Assembly (NCBI RefSeq): GCF_000003815.2 | Contig: NC_049996.1 | Location: 5,035,277 to 5,099,276 of the forward strand | Source: Branchiostoma floridae | Lineage: Eukaryota; Chordata; Leptocardii; Amphioxiformes; Branchiostomatidae | Direction of reading: 5' to 3' | DNA: 64,000 nucleotides | In this document: one piece after another, positions 31,101-36,879 of the stretch | How the letters are laid out: every line of letters starts with the position of its first letter | Numbering within the stretch: the stretch's first letter is position 1 | Position numbers and translations under genes: made by a program | Notes under the pieces: generated by a model | What the model was told of the DNA's origin: nothing | Seen by the model: only the letters and a program-made list of their open reading frames with translations | Database searches by the model: none

Positions 31101-32671
31101 AACCTTGTTTTTTTTTCATTGCTTTATCAACGTGTTTGTTTTTGTGGTAGTGTCGATTGCTTCTAACAGAAAATATACATGTAACAACTGACAGCTTTTC
31201 TTTCTTTTGGAATCCAACATATTGCATTTAGTTATATGCTGCCAAAGTAACCCTTTGATGGTCTGAAAGTAGTTCTTTGTCACTTTAGACTTAAGTTGTA
31301 GAATTGCAATTAGAAAAAAAACAGGGAATTAAAATTAGAATATGTTGCAATTTTTTTGACAAATAGTATTAGGTAAAATAATGCTTTATTAAATATACAG
31401 GATAAACATTAACTAATTCTCAAATCATGTTTTACATTTAATAATACCAGTAGCCAAAACCTGAAATTCAGCTCTTAAAAGTCTTGATTGTAACAGCACA
31501 CAATGGGTTGTAAAATTTAAATTTTCTTCAATGAAATGTGGCCGTGACTTGCTAACACATTCATTCCTGTGCTTTTCATTTTCAATTGCACCATCTCCCA
31601 ATCTCCAAGCAAAAGATATTCCCCAAATACAATAATTATTATGCACTAAGCTTATAGGTTTCTGTTGAGTTTGTGAATGATCAAAGAACTCTACATATAG
31701 AATGGCTGCTGCCCTGTATATGACTAGTGCTAAAAAGTGCGTTTGATTTTAAAACTAACTAGCCTGGTGTTAAGGTTAACCAAGACTGACCTCAGCTAAC
31801 AGTTGTAGTGTCATTGAGTGTTTTACTAACTTTAAGTACATTTTCAACCCATTCCTTCATAACAATTTCTAATAGAGTTTTTTTGTTAATTGCAGTTTTA
31901 TGAAATACTAAATGATTCATCTATTGTTTGAAGTTCTTTAAAGTTGGGCTGTCATTTGGTAGTCTGTTTTTAAATATCTTTTGCTGTTGTCATAACTGTA
32001 TGATTGTTTAATACACGTATGTCATGTCGCATATGCATGGCTTGCCTTGCTATTGTAACTGTTTTGAAGTTTAGTTGTCATTTGGGAGACAAACGTAACA
32101 TACCTAAACATACAAACATGACCAGTGTTTTTAAGATCTAAACAGCAAAATTTATGATCATAGTGATTTACACTTTAAAATTATATTATATTTTGGATAA
32201 TGAAACAAAATGGTAAGTACCAGCAGAGGACGACAGAGTCTGACACCAAAAAGTGGTCATTGAGCATTTTGAGAATGATGCAGTGAAACACTTGCATCAA
32301 CTGCATTTAGCACATATGTTTTTCATTTCCTTCTAAGCAAAATTTGAAAGAGACACCCCTATAAAGTACTCAATATTAAAGTTGACACTCATTGACAAGC
32401 AACTGAACAAGTGTTGAGGATGGTCAGACATTTTAGACAGTGATGAAAGTTAACAAATGTTGTCTGAAACATCTATTTTAAAAAATCTATCAGTTGCTTG
32501 TCGAATGAGTAACTTGTGTATCACGTATGTTATGACCTGGATGTCTAACCTTCATTGGTGTAACAAACTAAGATGTTTATGTTTCTTCTTTTCCAGCTGG
32601 ATGCTGAGAGTGATGGAGAGGATGATGATGAAGACGTGGATGCATATGACACTGCACGTCTGCCATTCTAA
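4106..32671 (+). CDS. SLC4-family chloride/bicarbonate anion exchanger, AE2/AE3-like (whole gene model)
   Basis: This is an electroneutral Cl-/HCO3- exchanger of the plasma membrane, with a long cytoplasmic N-terminus and a multi-span transport domain. The model has 21 exons plus alternative last exons at 30,965-31,024 or 32,597-32,671. Splice phases agree throughout if the element at 14,890-15,829 is ignored, giving about 1,441 or 1,446 residues (human AE2 is about 1,240). Family-specific words include [113 protein letters not shown] and [16 protein letters not shown] and the HHPL-T-H segment point to the AE branch rather than the sodium-bicarbonate cotransporters. The gene holds many transposon insertions, mostly in introns. 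The start is least certain: the first exon was chosen for its strong donor and matching phase. Confidence 0.9.
4709..4904. mobile_element. MITE with perfect 39-bp terminal inverted repeats
   Basis: The arms 4,709-4,747 (beginning CTAAAGCCCCCTTTACAAAT) and 4,866-4,904 are exact reverse complements. The 196-bp element has no transposase. Flanks share AGTGCT-like sequence, so a short TA-rich target duplication is possible but not certain. Confidence 0.85.
4957..5035 (-). mobile_element. Probable tRNA-derived SINE head (degenerate)
   Basis: On the minus strand the sequence reads TATGTCTAGTGGATAGAGTG (A-box-like) and, about 35 bases on, GAGTTTGGTCCCC (B-box-like). The spacing suits a tRNA-derived pol III promoter, but both boxes are degenerate. 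Confidence 0.4.
5761..5840 (-). mobile_element. tRNA-derived SINE or tRNA-like sequence
   Basis: The minus strand reads TAGCTCAACTGGTAGAGTC (good A box) and later GGTTCAAACC (good B box). The acceptor arm does not pair properly, so this is better read as a SINE head or tRNA pseudogene than a working tRNA. It lies in intron 1 of the anion exchanger model. Confidence 0.6.
6505..6697 (+). CDS. Anion exchanger exon 2 (residues 29-93)
   Basis: Acceptor TATTTTCAG precedes the exon and donor AAG|GTAAGA ends it in phase 1. It encodes a Ser/Pro-rich cytoplasmic segment ending VDEDDYQ. The acidic end aligns with the EDFEY segment preceding the His-rich block in vertebrate AE2. Confidence 0.85.
7310..7966 (-). 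mobile_element. CR1/L2-type LINE, 5'-truncated 3' end
   Basis: Minus-strand reading 7,966-7,514 matches the C-terminal end of non-LTR reverse transcriptases: [26 protein letters not shown], then a [14 protein letters not shown]-type ending. A short 3' region follows and ends with AATAAAC-type repeats at about 7,310-7,335, the usual tail position. It is inserted antisense in intron 2 of the anion exchanger and retains no endonuclease or catalytic reverse-transcriptase core. Confidence 0.85.
8250..8400. repeat. Dispersed repeat (AGTCAAACCTGTACA family), copy 1
   Basis: The phrases GGTCAAACCTGTACAT, CAAGTGACCAC and ATTGATATA alternate here. The same phrases recur more densely at 35,735-36,040. 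Confidence 0.6.
8910..9262 (+). mobile_element. Penelope-like element fragment, C-terminal coding remnant between inverted ends
   Basis: Positions 9,033-9,120 read [20 protein letters not shown] followed by YKLSHLWDG, which matches the C-terminal end of the Penelope-like GIY-YIG endonuclease domain. About 125 bp on each side (8,910-9,030 and 9,140-9,262) are imperfect inverted repeats, each with the hairpin GGTGTCTGACAGACATC followed by GAA. The arrangement matches the inverted terminal repeats known for Penelope-like elements. It lies in intron 2 of the anion exchanger, ending just before exon 3. Confidence 0.75.
9296..10188 (+). CDS. Anion exchanger exon 3 (residues 93-390), His/charged N-terminal region
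   Basis: Acceptor TTTTTTCACAG and donor ACG|GTAAGA bound an 893-bp exon, the largest in the gene. It opens with [17 protein letters not shown], which matches the HHIHHPLSTH block of vertebrate AE2. The rest is low-complexity, rich in Ser, Lys, Glu and Asp ([32 protein letters not shown]) and is probably disordered. It has many potential phosphorylation sites but no folded domain. Confidence 0.9.
10235..10400. repeat. Dispersed repeat shared with 34.85-34.99 kb, copy 1
   Basis: Contains CTCTCATTGGTTGAGCAACT and TAATTGTGATAGACAG. The 3' UTR copy reads CTCTTATTGGTTGAACTGCT and TAATTGTGATGGACAG. Confidence 0.65.
10700..10809 (+). CDS. Anion exchanger exon 4 (residues 391-427)
   Basis: Acceptor TTTTTAG and donor CAA|GTAAGT bound 110 bp. 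It reads [20 protein letters not shown] and continues with an acidic stretch. Such acidic segments precede the AE pH-sensitive region. It exits in phase 2, matching the next exon. Confidence 0.85.
11141..12025. mobile_element. TTAA-flanked non-autonomous DNA transposon (Kolobok-like), 885 bp
   Basis: The left end AGGGGTATTCCACTCCAGAA and the reverse complement of the right end (AGGGGCATTCCACTCCAGAA) match at 19 of 20 bases. TTAA abuts both ends (11,137-11,140 and 12,026-12,029). TTAA duplication with purine-rich AGGGG ends is typical of Kolobok more than piggyBac. No transposase is encoded. It lies in intron 4. Confidence 0.8.
12390..12646 (+). CDS. Anion exchanger exon 5 (residues 427-513), polyhistidine tract
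   Basis: Acceptor CACTTTCAG and donor ATCA|GTAAGT bound 257 bp. It encodes [18 protein letters not shown], a tract in which nearly every residue is His with a few Gly/Ser, then [19 protein letters not shown] and [14 protein letters not shown]. The last part aligns with AE2 (RRRIGSM.., EAQTLATADLDLM), so the His tract is in a true exon. Both CAC and CAT are used, so it is not a pure repeat. It could bind metals or sense pH, but that is inference. Confidence 0.92.
12698..12925. repeat. Tandem repeat of about 61 bp, four copies
   Basis: TTGCTGATTGGCTCAG-type starts at about 12,699, 12,761, 12,822 and 12,881, each followed by GACCAATCACATGGCACCACC. Looser ATTGG/CCAAT copies continue to about 13,090. 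Confidence 0.75.
13254..13402 (+). CDS. Anion exchanger exon 6 (residues 513-562)
   Basis: Acceptor CATCCTTCCAG; donor GAG|GTATAT in phase 0. It reads [18 protein letters not shown] and ends SLDRSPHE. This is close to the AE2/AE3 words SHRFEDVPGVRRHLVRK and PHE, and it settles the assignment to the AE branch. Confidence 0.95.
13530..13705. repeat. Tandem repeat of 60-61 bp, three copies
   Basis: GAGGTCACCTGAGTGGYGCC starts near 13,531, 13,591 and 13,651, each followed by GAATGGCAGCTTGCTCCA and, in the first two copies, GCGACAGTCGTATT. Confidence 0.85.
13860..14150. repeat. Dispersed repeat, member 2
   Basis: Contains CACATACCAAATATCGGTGT, CTTGAGTTATGCTGACTACA and a CACACA-rich end, shared with the repeats at 1.2, 37.8 and 43.2 kb. 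Confidence 0.55.
14229..14412 (+). CDS. Anion exchanger exon 7 (residues 563-624), start of the cytoplasmic band-3 domain
   Basis: Acceptor CTCTACCAG; donor CAAG|GTCAGT. It encodes [20 protein letters not shown], then [20 protein letters not shown] and [18 protein letters not shown], almost word for word the conserved start of the folded cytoplasmic domain of SLC4 proteins. AE2 has VFVELNELLLDKN at the same place. Confidence 0.97.
14868..15947 (+). CDS. Anion exchanger exon 8, interrupted by a transposon (coding parts 14,868-14,889 and 15,834-15,947)
   Basis: The exon opens after TTTTTCTCCAG with GSVLLDL. After the TTAA at 14,886-14,889 the sequence becomes a 940-bp DNA element. After the second TTAA (15,830-15,833) the protein resumes [20 protein letters not shown], then a segment ending RALLLKH, with donor CAG|GTATGG. 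Removing the element and one TTAA restores a continuous reading and the splice phase of the neighbouring exons (136 bp). As read, the exon meets a TGA shortly inside the element. The allele is disrupted unless the element is spliced out. Confidence 0.9.
14890..15829. mobile_element. piggyBac-like non-autonomous element, 940 bp, TTAA target duplication, inside exon 8
   Basis: The ends are CCCTCATCCGACCG at 14,890-14,903 and its exact reverse complement at 15,816-15,829, each abutted by TTAA. A subterminal inverted repeat (TATGGGGTCATTTTTGACCC) follows directly on the left but is set about 26 bases further in on the right. The same unequal spacing is known for piggyBac ends. No transposase frame is present. 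Confidence 0.92.
16452..16626 (+). CDS. Anion exchanger exon 9 (residues 669-727)
   Basis: Acceptor TTCAATCCAG; donor CAG|GTGGGT. An alternative in-frame donor AAG|GTCGGT lies 12 bases earlier. It reads [20 protein letters not shown] then [10 protein letters not shown] and a Ser-rich tail. AE2 has LKHSHPSDEKDFSFPRNISA followed by GSLGSLLGHH here. Confidence 0.9.
17464..17670 (+). CDS. Anion exchanger exon 10 (residues 728-796)
   Basis: Acceptor GTTTTTCCAG; donor AGG|GTAAGG. After a Thr/Ser/Lys-rich linker it reads [20 protein letters not shown] and [14 protein letters not shown], matching the AE2 segment [22 protein letters not shown] of the cytoplasmic domain. Confidence 0.95.
17707..18005 (+). 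mobile_element. Penelope-like element fragment with inverted ends, copy 2
   Basis: Positions 17,784-17,850 read [20 protein letters not shown] then VWD, the same endonuclease C-terminus as at 9.0 kb. The flanks are inverted repeats: GGATATATGAGAATTCTTAT at about 17,708 matches the reverse of ATAAGAACTCTCATATATCC ending near 18,005. The ribozyme-like segment is listed separately. Confidence 0.75.
17922..17970 (+). ncRNA. Hammerhead-ribozyme-like motif of a Penelope-like element
   Basis: In order: AGCT (stem I), CTGAGGA (core), one extra A, GATGTCT-GAC-AGACATC (perfect 7-bp stem II), GAAAC, an 8-base loop, then GTA and AGCT (stem I partner). The AC/GT pairs would form a very short stem III with cleavage after GTA. 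Hammerhead motifs are known in Penelope-like retroelements. The extra base between core and stem II departs from the canonical form, so activity is uncertain. Confidence 0.5.
18589..18720 (+). CDS. Anion exchanger exon 11 (residues 797-840)
   Basis: Acceptor TTATATCCAG; donor GAG|GTAAGG; 132 bp, phase 0 on both sides. It reads [20 protein letters not shown] and [12 protein letters not shown], matching [26 protein letters not shown] of AE2. Confidence 0.97.
19328..19511 (+). CDS. Anion exchanger exon 12 (residues 841-902)
   Basis: Acceptor CTCTTCCCAG; donor GAAG|GTAACA. It reads [38 protein letters not shown] and a basic helix ([12 protein letters not shown]). It aligns with the FHEAAYLADEREDLLTAI..SVVLPP end of the AE cytoplasmic domain. 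Confidence 0.97.
19985..20197 (+). CDS. Anion exchanger exon 13 (residues 902-973), first membrane span
   Basis: Acceptor GCCTCCCCAG; donor CTGA|GTGAGT. It contains [28 protein letters not shown] and the first hydrophobic span ending [11 protein letters not shown]. The [20 protein letters not shown] string marks the junction between cytoplasmic and membrane domains in AE proteins. Confidence 0.98.
20797..20945 (+). CDS. Anion exchanger exon 14 (residues 973-1022)
   Basis: Acceptor TTTCCATCAG; donor GAG|GTGCAG. It reads [20 protein letters not shown], then [20 protein letters not shown], corresponding to spans 2-3 of the transport core. The AE2 match is IGVSELIMSTALQG..LLGAQPLLVIGFSGPLLVFE. 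Confidence 0.97.
21042..21200. mobile_element. Penelope-like element terminal fragment, copy 3
   Basis: The outer ends GGAGAATTCTTTTTACACA and its near reverse complement (TAAAAAGAATTCTCC) flank a minus-strand copy of the hairpin: CTGACAA, AGGTGTCTGAGAGACATC, GAAAC, then GTA. The endonuclease coding remnant is gone here. The outer ends match those of the 17.7-kb copy. Confidence 0.65.
21728..21922 (+). CDS. Anion exchanger exon 15 (residues 1023-1087)
   Basis: Acceptor TTGTTCTGCAG; donor AAG|GTTTGT; 195 bp. It encodes [20 protein letters not shown], then [20 protein letters not shown] and [15 protein letters not shown]. This is the very conserved span with RF-T-E-IFAFLIS-IFIYE. In AE1 this end carries the stilbene-reactive lysine (YETFSKLIK). 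Here the lysine one step before the aligned position is present and the second one is kept. Confidence 0.98.
21995..22220. mobile_element. Inverted-repeat MITE, family also at 53.3 kb
   Basis: The left arm (TAACGCTAGTTCACCTTTAT..GGTAACCT..AAGGGATATCAAG..GACGGACG) mirrors the right arm ending GGTTAACAAGCGTTACC, with about 90 imperfectly paired bases. It lies in intron 15. A related half-copy is at 53,270-53,450. Confidence 0.75.
22817..22963 (+). CDS. Anion exchanger exon 16 (residues 1088-1136)
   Basis: Acceptor CATCTCCAG; donor AGG|GTAAGT; 147 bp. It reads [20 protein letters not shown] and [32 protein letters not shown] is diagnostic of AE proteins. The extracellular loop before it is short and has no N-X-S/T, unlike AE2/AE3 where this loop is long and glycosylated. 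Confidence 0.97.
23445..23534 (+). CDS. Anion exchanger exon 17 (residues 1137-1166)
   Basis: Acceptor TTTCTACAG; donor GAG|GTGAAA; 90 bp. It reads [20 protein letters not shown] then [10 protein letters not shown], matching RRVIGDFGVPIAILIMVLVDY of AE2. Confidence 0.96.
23826..24274. mobile_element. Non-autonomous DNA transposon, TAGCCTGG family, long copy (449 bp)
   Basis: The ends TAGCCTGGAATCCAGCCGTG and the reverse complement of the right end (TAGCCTGGAATCAAGCCGTA) match, and both continue into a TGTGCTTTGGTCGC-type stretch. A perfect 9-bp duplication GGTTGCACC flanks it (23,817-23,825 and 24,275-24,283). A further inner inverted repeat (GTTACCATT..GAACGATCGGC) pairs near the centre. 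No transposase. It lies in intron 17. Confidence 0.9.
24527..24693 (+). CDS. Anion exchanger exon 18 (residues 1167-1222), contains the key transport glutamate
   Basis: Acceptor TTTCTATAG; donor AGA|GTAAGT. It encodes [20 protein letters not shown], then [20 protein letters not shown] and EIQITE. The Glu at 24,677-24,679 aligns with AE1 Glu681, a residue important for proton/sulphate and anion movement. The N-T-T sequon in the loop sits where AE1 has its glycosylated Asn642 (NSSARGW); AE2 lacks it there. Confidence 0.97.
24700..24995. repeat. 50-bp tandem repeat, about six copies
   Basis: Units beginning AAATCTACCATTTTGTA start at 24,701, 24,752, 24,802, 24,852, 24,902 and 24,952 and contain TTTCTGAAGGTGAAATGCTC. 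The array starts within about seven bases of the exon 18 donor, so the first unit touches the splice site. Confidence 0.92.
26427..26678. mobile_element. Inverted-repeat element (GGGTGCCTA ends)
   Basis: The left arm from GGGTGCCTA through CACAAACCCTATAAGATTC and ATGCGAAAACGCACAAACCT mirrors the right arm ending TAGGCACCCC. Arms are about 110 bp with a TTCGCATAGTGATTCGTG core. It ends just before exon 19. Confidence 0.75.
26716..26969 (+). CDS. Anion exchanger exon 19 (residues 1222-1307)
   Basis: Acceptor CCTTTCAG; donor ATGG|GTAAGT. It reads [20 protein letters not shown], then [20 protein letters not shown], then [20 protein letters not shown]. The Arg at 26,846-26,848 in ATVRSVSH aligns with AE1 Arg730 at the substrate site. 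KGSG-HLDLLL, FG-PW and VKEQR are invariant in AE proteins. Confidence 0.98.
27608..27764. repeat. Small inverted repeat, 18-bp perfect arms
   Basis: GACTGAAGATGGACTTAC (27,608-27,625) is the exact reverse complement of GTAAGTCCATCTTCAGTC (27,747-27,764). It may be a MITE remnant. A GGTTCGAATCCC-like B box lies just before it on the minus strand (about 27,548-27,559). Confidence 0.55.
27882..28139 (+). mobile_element. Non-LTR retrotransposon 3' coding fragment
   Basis: The plus strand reads [20 protein letters not shown] and later [20 protein letters not shown] before a stop. RRRRLRWLGH-LRM followed by an EL--LA-DR--W end is the usual C-terminus of several non-LTR elements. Only the last 85 or so codons are present. 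It lies in intron 19, about 100 bp before exon 20. Confidence 0.8.
28244..28416 (+). CDS. Anion exchanger exon 20 (residues 1307-1364)
   Basis: Acceptor CCTGTACAG; donor AAG|GTAGGC. It reads [39 protein letters not shown] and [31 protein letters not shown] and MPPKH-P are highly conserved in AE1-3. Confidence 0.98.
28925..29098 (+). CDS. Anion exchanger exon 21 (residues 1365-1422), last spans
   Basis: Acceptor TTTACTCCAG; donor GCA|GTAAGT; 174 bp. It reads [40 protein letters not shown] and [18 protein letters not shown]. The first lysine corresponds, by alignment from memory, to the stilbene-reactive Lys851 of AE1. Confidence 0.97.
29525..30487. mobile_element. piggyBac-like non-autonomous element, 963 bp, TTAA target duplication
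   Basis: The ends CCCTATTCAGACCGGG and its reverse complement are abutted by TTAA (29,521-29,524 and 30,488-30,491). A G run of 19 (29,538-29,556) then GCTTTTGAGGCCC follows on the left. The matching C run and GGGCCTCAAAAGC lie about 35 bases in from the right end. The asymmetric subterminal repeat again matches piggyBac style. No transposase. It lies in intron 21. Confidence 0.88.
30611..30718. mobile_element. Non-autonomous DNA transposon, TAGCCTGG family, short copy (108 bp)
   Basis: The same ends as the 23.8-kb element (TAGCCTGGAATCCAGCCGTG and a right end ending GGATTACAGGCTA) are joined almost directly. A perfect 9-bp duplication ATGTATATG flanks it (30,602-30,610 and 30,719-30,727). 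Confidence 0.9.
30965..31024 (+). CDS. Anion exchanger alternative last exon 22a
   Basis: Acceptor CATCTCTAG precedes CTGGAC. It reads [19 protein letters not shown] then a stop. It joins exon 21 in phase 0. An acidic tail opening with LD is expected, as in AE1 (LDADD) and AE2 (LDANE). Using this exon would end the protein 1.6 kb before exon 22b. Confidence 0.75.
   Translation: MDNPTSRVDPDREDDDFDG
32597..32671 (+). CDS. Anion exchanger last exon 22b
   Basis: Acceptor CTTCTTTTCCAG precedes CTGGAT. It reads [20 protein letters not shown] then RLPF and a stop. It resembles the AE2 tail (LDANEAEP..FDEREGVDEYNE) more closely than exon 22a. In AE1 the acidic LDADD motif binds carbonic anhydrase II. 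Confidence 0.88.
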   Translation: MDAESDGEDDDEDVDAYDTARLPF

Positions 32672-34849
32672 ACAACCAATCACAACCCTGGATCTTCTCC
32701 TTCCAACCAATCATAAGTAAGAATACCAACTGCATATGACTGTGTTTGTGCACCCTAAAGAAACCAATCACAAGCCTAGATTTTCCAATGTCAGCCAATC
32801 ATATGTCAGAGCACCAACTGCAGGTTTTTAACACCATGTTCTAAACAGCCAATCACAAGCCTGGATATTCTAGCCAATCATATGCAAGAACACCAAATGC
32901 AGCTTCTTTGTGATTGGTTGATAGTAGTCTTTAGTTTATTTGTGTTTGAGACAGTTTGAGATGCATTGTTTTATCAATTTGAAATTGAATTTTGCTCATG
33001 AGAAATAAGAATATATCTAAATATATGCAAGTAAAAGTGTTCTGAGAATGCATTTTGTAAATAAAATTCCCCATAGCAATTTGATGACGCCTACATTGTA
33101 CATTTGTAGCTAAAAAAAGTTGAATATGTCATTAGGAAATTAAGAACTGAAAGATATTCTTAGCTAAAAAAAACTCCTTGCTTAGATGTGTTTTATGAAA
33201 TTCAACACACGATTGTACAATGTACATTTTTTCCCACCAAAGCAATTTAATGCAGCCAATCTTCATTTGAAAAGAATTTAAAAGAAAAGTTTCTAATAGT
33301 ATGTGAAGTTATAATTAGTATACAACTTTGCCATGTATGACAATGTGCATCATTTACACAAGGAAAAAATAGAAGATTCTAGCAAAACATTTGGTGCACT
33401 GACTAAAACACAATGACATAGAATTTAATTATATATCCATGTACATGTAATAGATATTTTTATCGTGCAATTGGAACGAAAATTTACCAATGAGTATTGT
33501 GCCATATATGCACAAATGTTAATGTTGCAGTGGCCAATAGTTAGTATATAGACAGGATAAACTGAAAATTGAAGACTGGATTTTCAAGAATTAACTGACA
33601 GTGTGTGTAAAATGTAACACTCAGGGTTTCTGAGCATTGTTACTCGTTTTAGGAAACAGAAGTTTCATGTGACTGATTAAATAGTTGAATCTTAGGGAGC
33701 TACAGATTCTGAAATACATATATTAGTTAGGTCATACTGTAAAAGCCAGGATTTTGAAGAATAATGTGTGTATAATGTAACGTTCAGGGTTTCAGAGCAG
33801 TGTTGTTGGTTTTAGTAAAAAGAGATTTCATGTATTACTAACTGATTGAATTGTTAAAGCTAGTAGCTCCGAAAATGTCCTTTAGTTAGACCATACTGAT
33901 ATGATTATATAAATGACATCCTTTGGGTATTCTGAAACAAATGCGAGTGTGAAAAGAAAAGTCTGAGGGAAAAAGAAATACCATCAGTATGAAATGTTGA
34001 GAGCAAATTGCCGAGTATACCAAACGATAAATTGTTTTTTTTTTTTTTATCTTTCACATCTTCTTTGACTTTGGTATTCTAGAACTCTCATATTTTAGCC
34101 ATTTTCAGATTTGGGGGACAATTTTGGTCATTTGCAGCTTTTTAGTATAATTTACATTTATATGGTTGCAAACTTTGCGGGTGGGGGCAAAAATTGACAC
34201 CAATATATATAATATGCAGATGTCATCCATATAATCAAGTACTAGTAGATAATAAGAAAATGACTACAAGTCAGACTTCTAGTATTTGTATCACGTAACC
34301 ACAGAATATGCCAGATAATAAATTTTGAAAACTAGACATTCCAAGATTATCAAGAAAGAGATTAGATTGCTTAAATTTTTTTATACATTTTGTATATCCT
34401 GTACTCTACAAGAGCCATATACTAAATTTAAACCAAATTAAACAAGGAAACAACTAGGGGGGTTGCAGTTTATGCATAATATGAATATATAATACACAGT
34501 GTAGGGAGCTCCATAGCCCTACTTAGTATATATGTACATGTAGTAAAGGTTAAGATACTGCCATACCCTTAAGTGTATGGAACTCTTAGTAGGTTTTCAG
34601 TCCACTAGGGAAGTACATGACAGTATATTGTTAGTAACACGTTTAGCATGTGAAAAACTCCACCAAACTTTTACTAGCTTCTGCAAATCGCAAAACTTTT
34701 GCAGTGGTTTCTTTTACACCCATTAAGAACAGAATGGGGGGGGGGGACCTAAAGACATTAGATAGAACTCTGGACACCAAAATTGATTATTACAGATTAT
34801 TAAAAAAGAACATTGCAATGTGGAAACAACAATAGACCTATATCATAGC

Positions 34850-34990
34850 CCTGCCCACCTATGTCAAAAACAAATATGCAAATTTTAAATTGTTGGACAT
34901 GTAGCCAGCCTCTCATTGGTCAATCCAATAATTGCGAGTCTCTTATTGGTTGAACTGCTAATTGTGATGGACAGATGGTGTAGTCTGTGT
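34850..34990. repeat. Dispersed repeat shared with 10.2-10.4 kb, copy 2
   Basis: CTCTCATTGGTCAATCCAAT, CTCTTATTGGTTGAACTGCT and TAATTGTGATGGACAG match the intron copy. It lies inside the presumed 3' UTR. Confidence 0.65.
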
Positions 34991-35734
34991 TTTTGTATGC
35001 AGAACTGTAACTTTGATGTTTATACAATAATACAGAAAAATGTTTAATCCAGAAGAAAAGGAAGTGATGTGCACTTGGCTAGAATGCTGCTATATGTGAA
35101 ATGAAGAAGAAATTAAATGAATGTTGTACCCTTTGACTAGGGCTGTCTCCAGGACCTGTCTATCTGTCCCTTGACAAAAAATCTTGTTTTATAGAGAAAA
35201 AATTGTTTCTGAAAAAGATTTAATGACAGAAAAACATTTTTTTTGTAACCCTAAAATTACAGATCGACAAACAGAAACAAATTACATGCATGGGCTTCCA
35301 AATTCCAATTAAATCAAATTTTGCATTTTCCCTTACTATACCCCAACTGTTAATAATGGTTGGTGCCTTAAGCCTACAATATGGAATTTTTAAGCTGGAG
35401 ACAGTCCTGATTGGAACAGAGAATTTATAGAGAATATACTGTTTGATCAAAGCCACACGTACTTGTAGTACTCAGTCTTTTAGATGTACATAATGTGTTA
35501 ACCAGATTGATTGTAATTGTTATAAAATGTCTAATTGTGCCTACAATGCCCTACATGTATATATGAGATATGCGCAAATCTCCGGATGAAATGGCCAGTG
35601 ACAGTCTTGGTAAAGAAGCCATAATTGCTTTCTGTCATTAAGCTAGTAGAACATGTTAACTGTTGTCTTACGTACTTAAATATCACCTTTATGGAACAGA
35701 ACTATTGTAACTTCTGTTCCTGGTCTTTGATATA

Positions 35735-36040
35735 CAGTGAAATCTGTACAAGTGACAACCTCTGCATAAGGACCACATGGTTATGGATACATATGAATGA
35801 ATACAGTCAAACCTGTACATAAGGACCACCTGACCATTGATATACAGTCAAACCTGTACAACACCTCTACATAAGAGCCACCATACATCTACAGTCAAAC
35901 CTGTACAAGTGACCAACTCTACATGTATTTTGGTGGTTCCAATTTGCATTGACACAAGCATTACTAATCCTGTCTATAGTGACCACCTGTCCAAATAGAC
36001 CAGATTTTGAATGGTCCCCTGAGTGGTCTTCTTAGGCAAT
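35735..36040. repeat. Dispersed/tandem repeat (ACAGTCAAACCTGTACA family), copy 2
   Basis: ACAGTCAAACCTGTACA occurs near 35,801, 35,846 and 35,892, interleaved with ATAAGGACCACCTG and CAAGTGACCA. The family is also at 8.25 kb. Confidence 0.75.
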
Positions 36041-36589
36041 TTTGACTGCATGTTCTTGGAATTACTTGGGAAACTTTGTTAAAAAAAGATGAGCAATTGA
36101 AGAAGTAATAAGTTTATTGTGATTATGTCAATCAATACTCTACCAAGTATTGTATTGGTCACTTTGTATTGAATGCTGTTTTGGACATGTGTGTAATTCA
36201 TATCATTATTTATATGTATAATCTTTGAATACGTCGCTAGTGCTCTGCAAAGCAGTGTGCCATAGTTGCTTTAGCGCAAGCAAATTTCAAGATCTTTTTC
36301 TCTCTGCATCTTTTGAATGAAAAAAACAGCACACTTGTTTTAACATTTTTACATCAAAATATGAATGTATTATTTGTCGTTTGTGATGTTTTTGTGAGAG
36401 TGGAATGTAAATTGTGCCCTGTGGTACTGATATATGTACATGCTTTGATTCTTGGCTGCATGGAAAAGAATAACCCGCAGCCGTAGTGCCAAGTTTCACC
36501 TATTTTTGTATCGCACCATCAGCCAAAAATAAAGCAGTGCTTTGAGTAACGTTTATTTGGCTTGTTTAAGTGTTTCTATGCGACTGTGT

Positions 36590-36644
36590 GTATCTGTGTA
36601 TGTCTGTCTGTGTGTGTGTGAATGTGAGTGTGTGTTTATGTGTA

Positions 36645-36681
<37 letters not shown>

Positions 36682-36720
36682 AATTTTGTGTGACACTGTG
36701 TATGTGGGTGTGGGTGTGGT
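36590..36720. repeat. Imperfect (GT)n microsatellite
   Basis: GTGTGT-rich tract, pure for about 25 bases near 36,656-36,680. Open frames across it are compositional. Confidence 0.9.
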
Positions 36721-36879
36721 TCGGTTGGTTTTGCTTGTAATGCACTGCAGTATTTTGTGCCAAAAGGGACGAAGTCTGCTCATCTCTTGTGCTGTTTTTC
36801 AAGGGCCAGGAAATTATACAAGTCATGTACTGATTCTTGAACTGTACATTGGAAGCTTGAAAACTGAAGCGCCCTAAAT

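Larger units (their letters stand above)
32672..36533 (+). other. Long 3' untranslated region of the anion exchanger
   Basis: About 3.9 kb of AT-rich sequence without a further gene. It contains short CCAATCA-type repeats (32,680-32,930), two similar segments near 33,590 and 33,740 (GTGTGTAAAATGTAAC..TTTCAGAGCA), and dispersed repeats. An AATAAA at 36,528-36,533 is a reasonable distal polyadenylation signal; nearer AATAAA sites exist, for example about 33,058 and 35,110. The true end is not proven. Confidence 0.55.

Noticed and set aside
4106-32671. Sodium-bicarbonate cotransporter (NBC branch of SLC4)
   Set aside because: SHRLEDVPG, the HHPL-T-H block, ATVRSVSH and MPPKH-P match the AE branch better.
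36542-36877. Cys/Val-rich open frame near 36.6 kb
   Set aside because: It spans a (GT)n microsatellite and has no conserved features.
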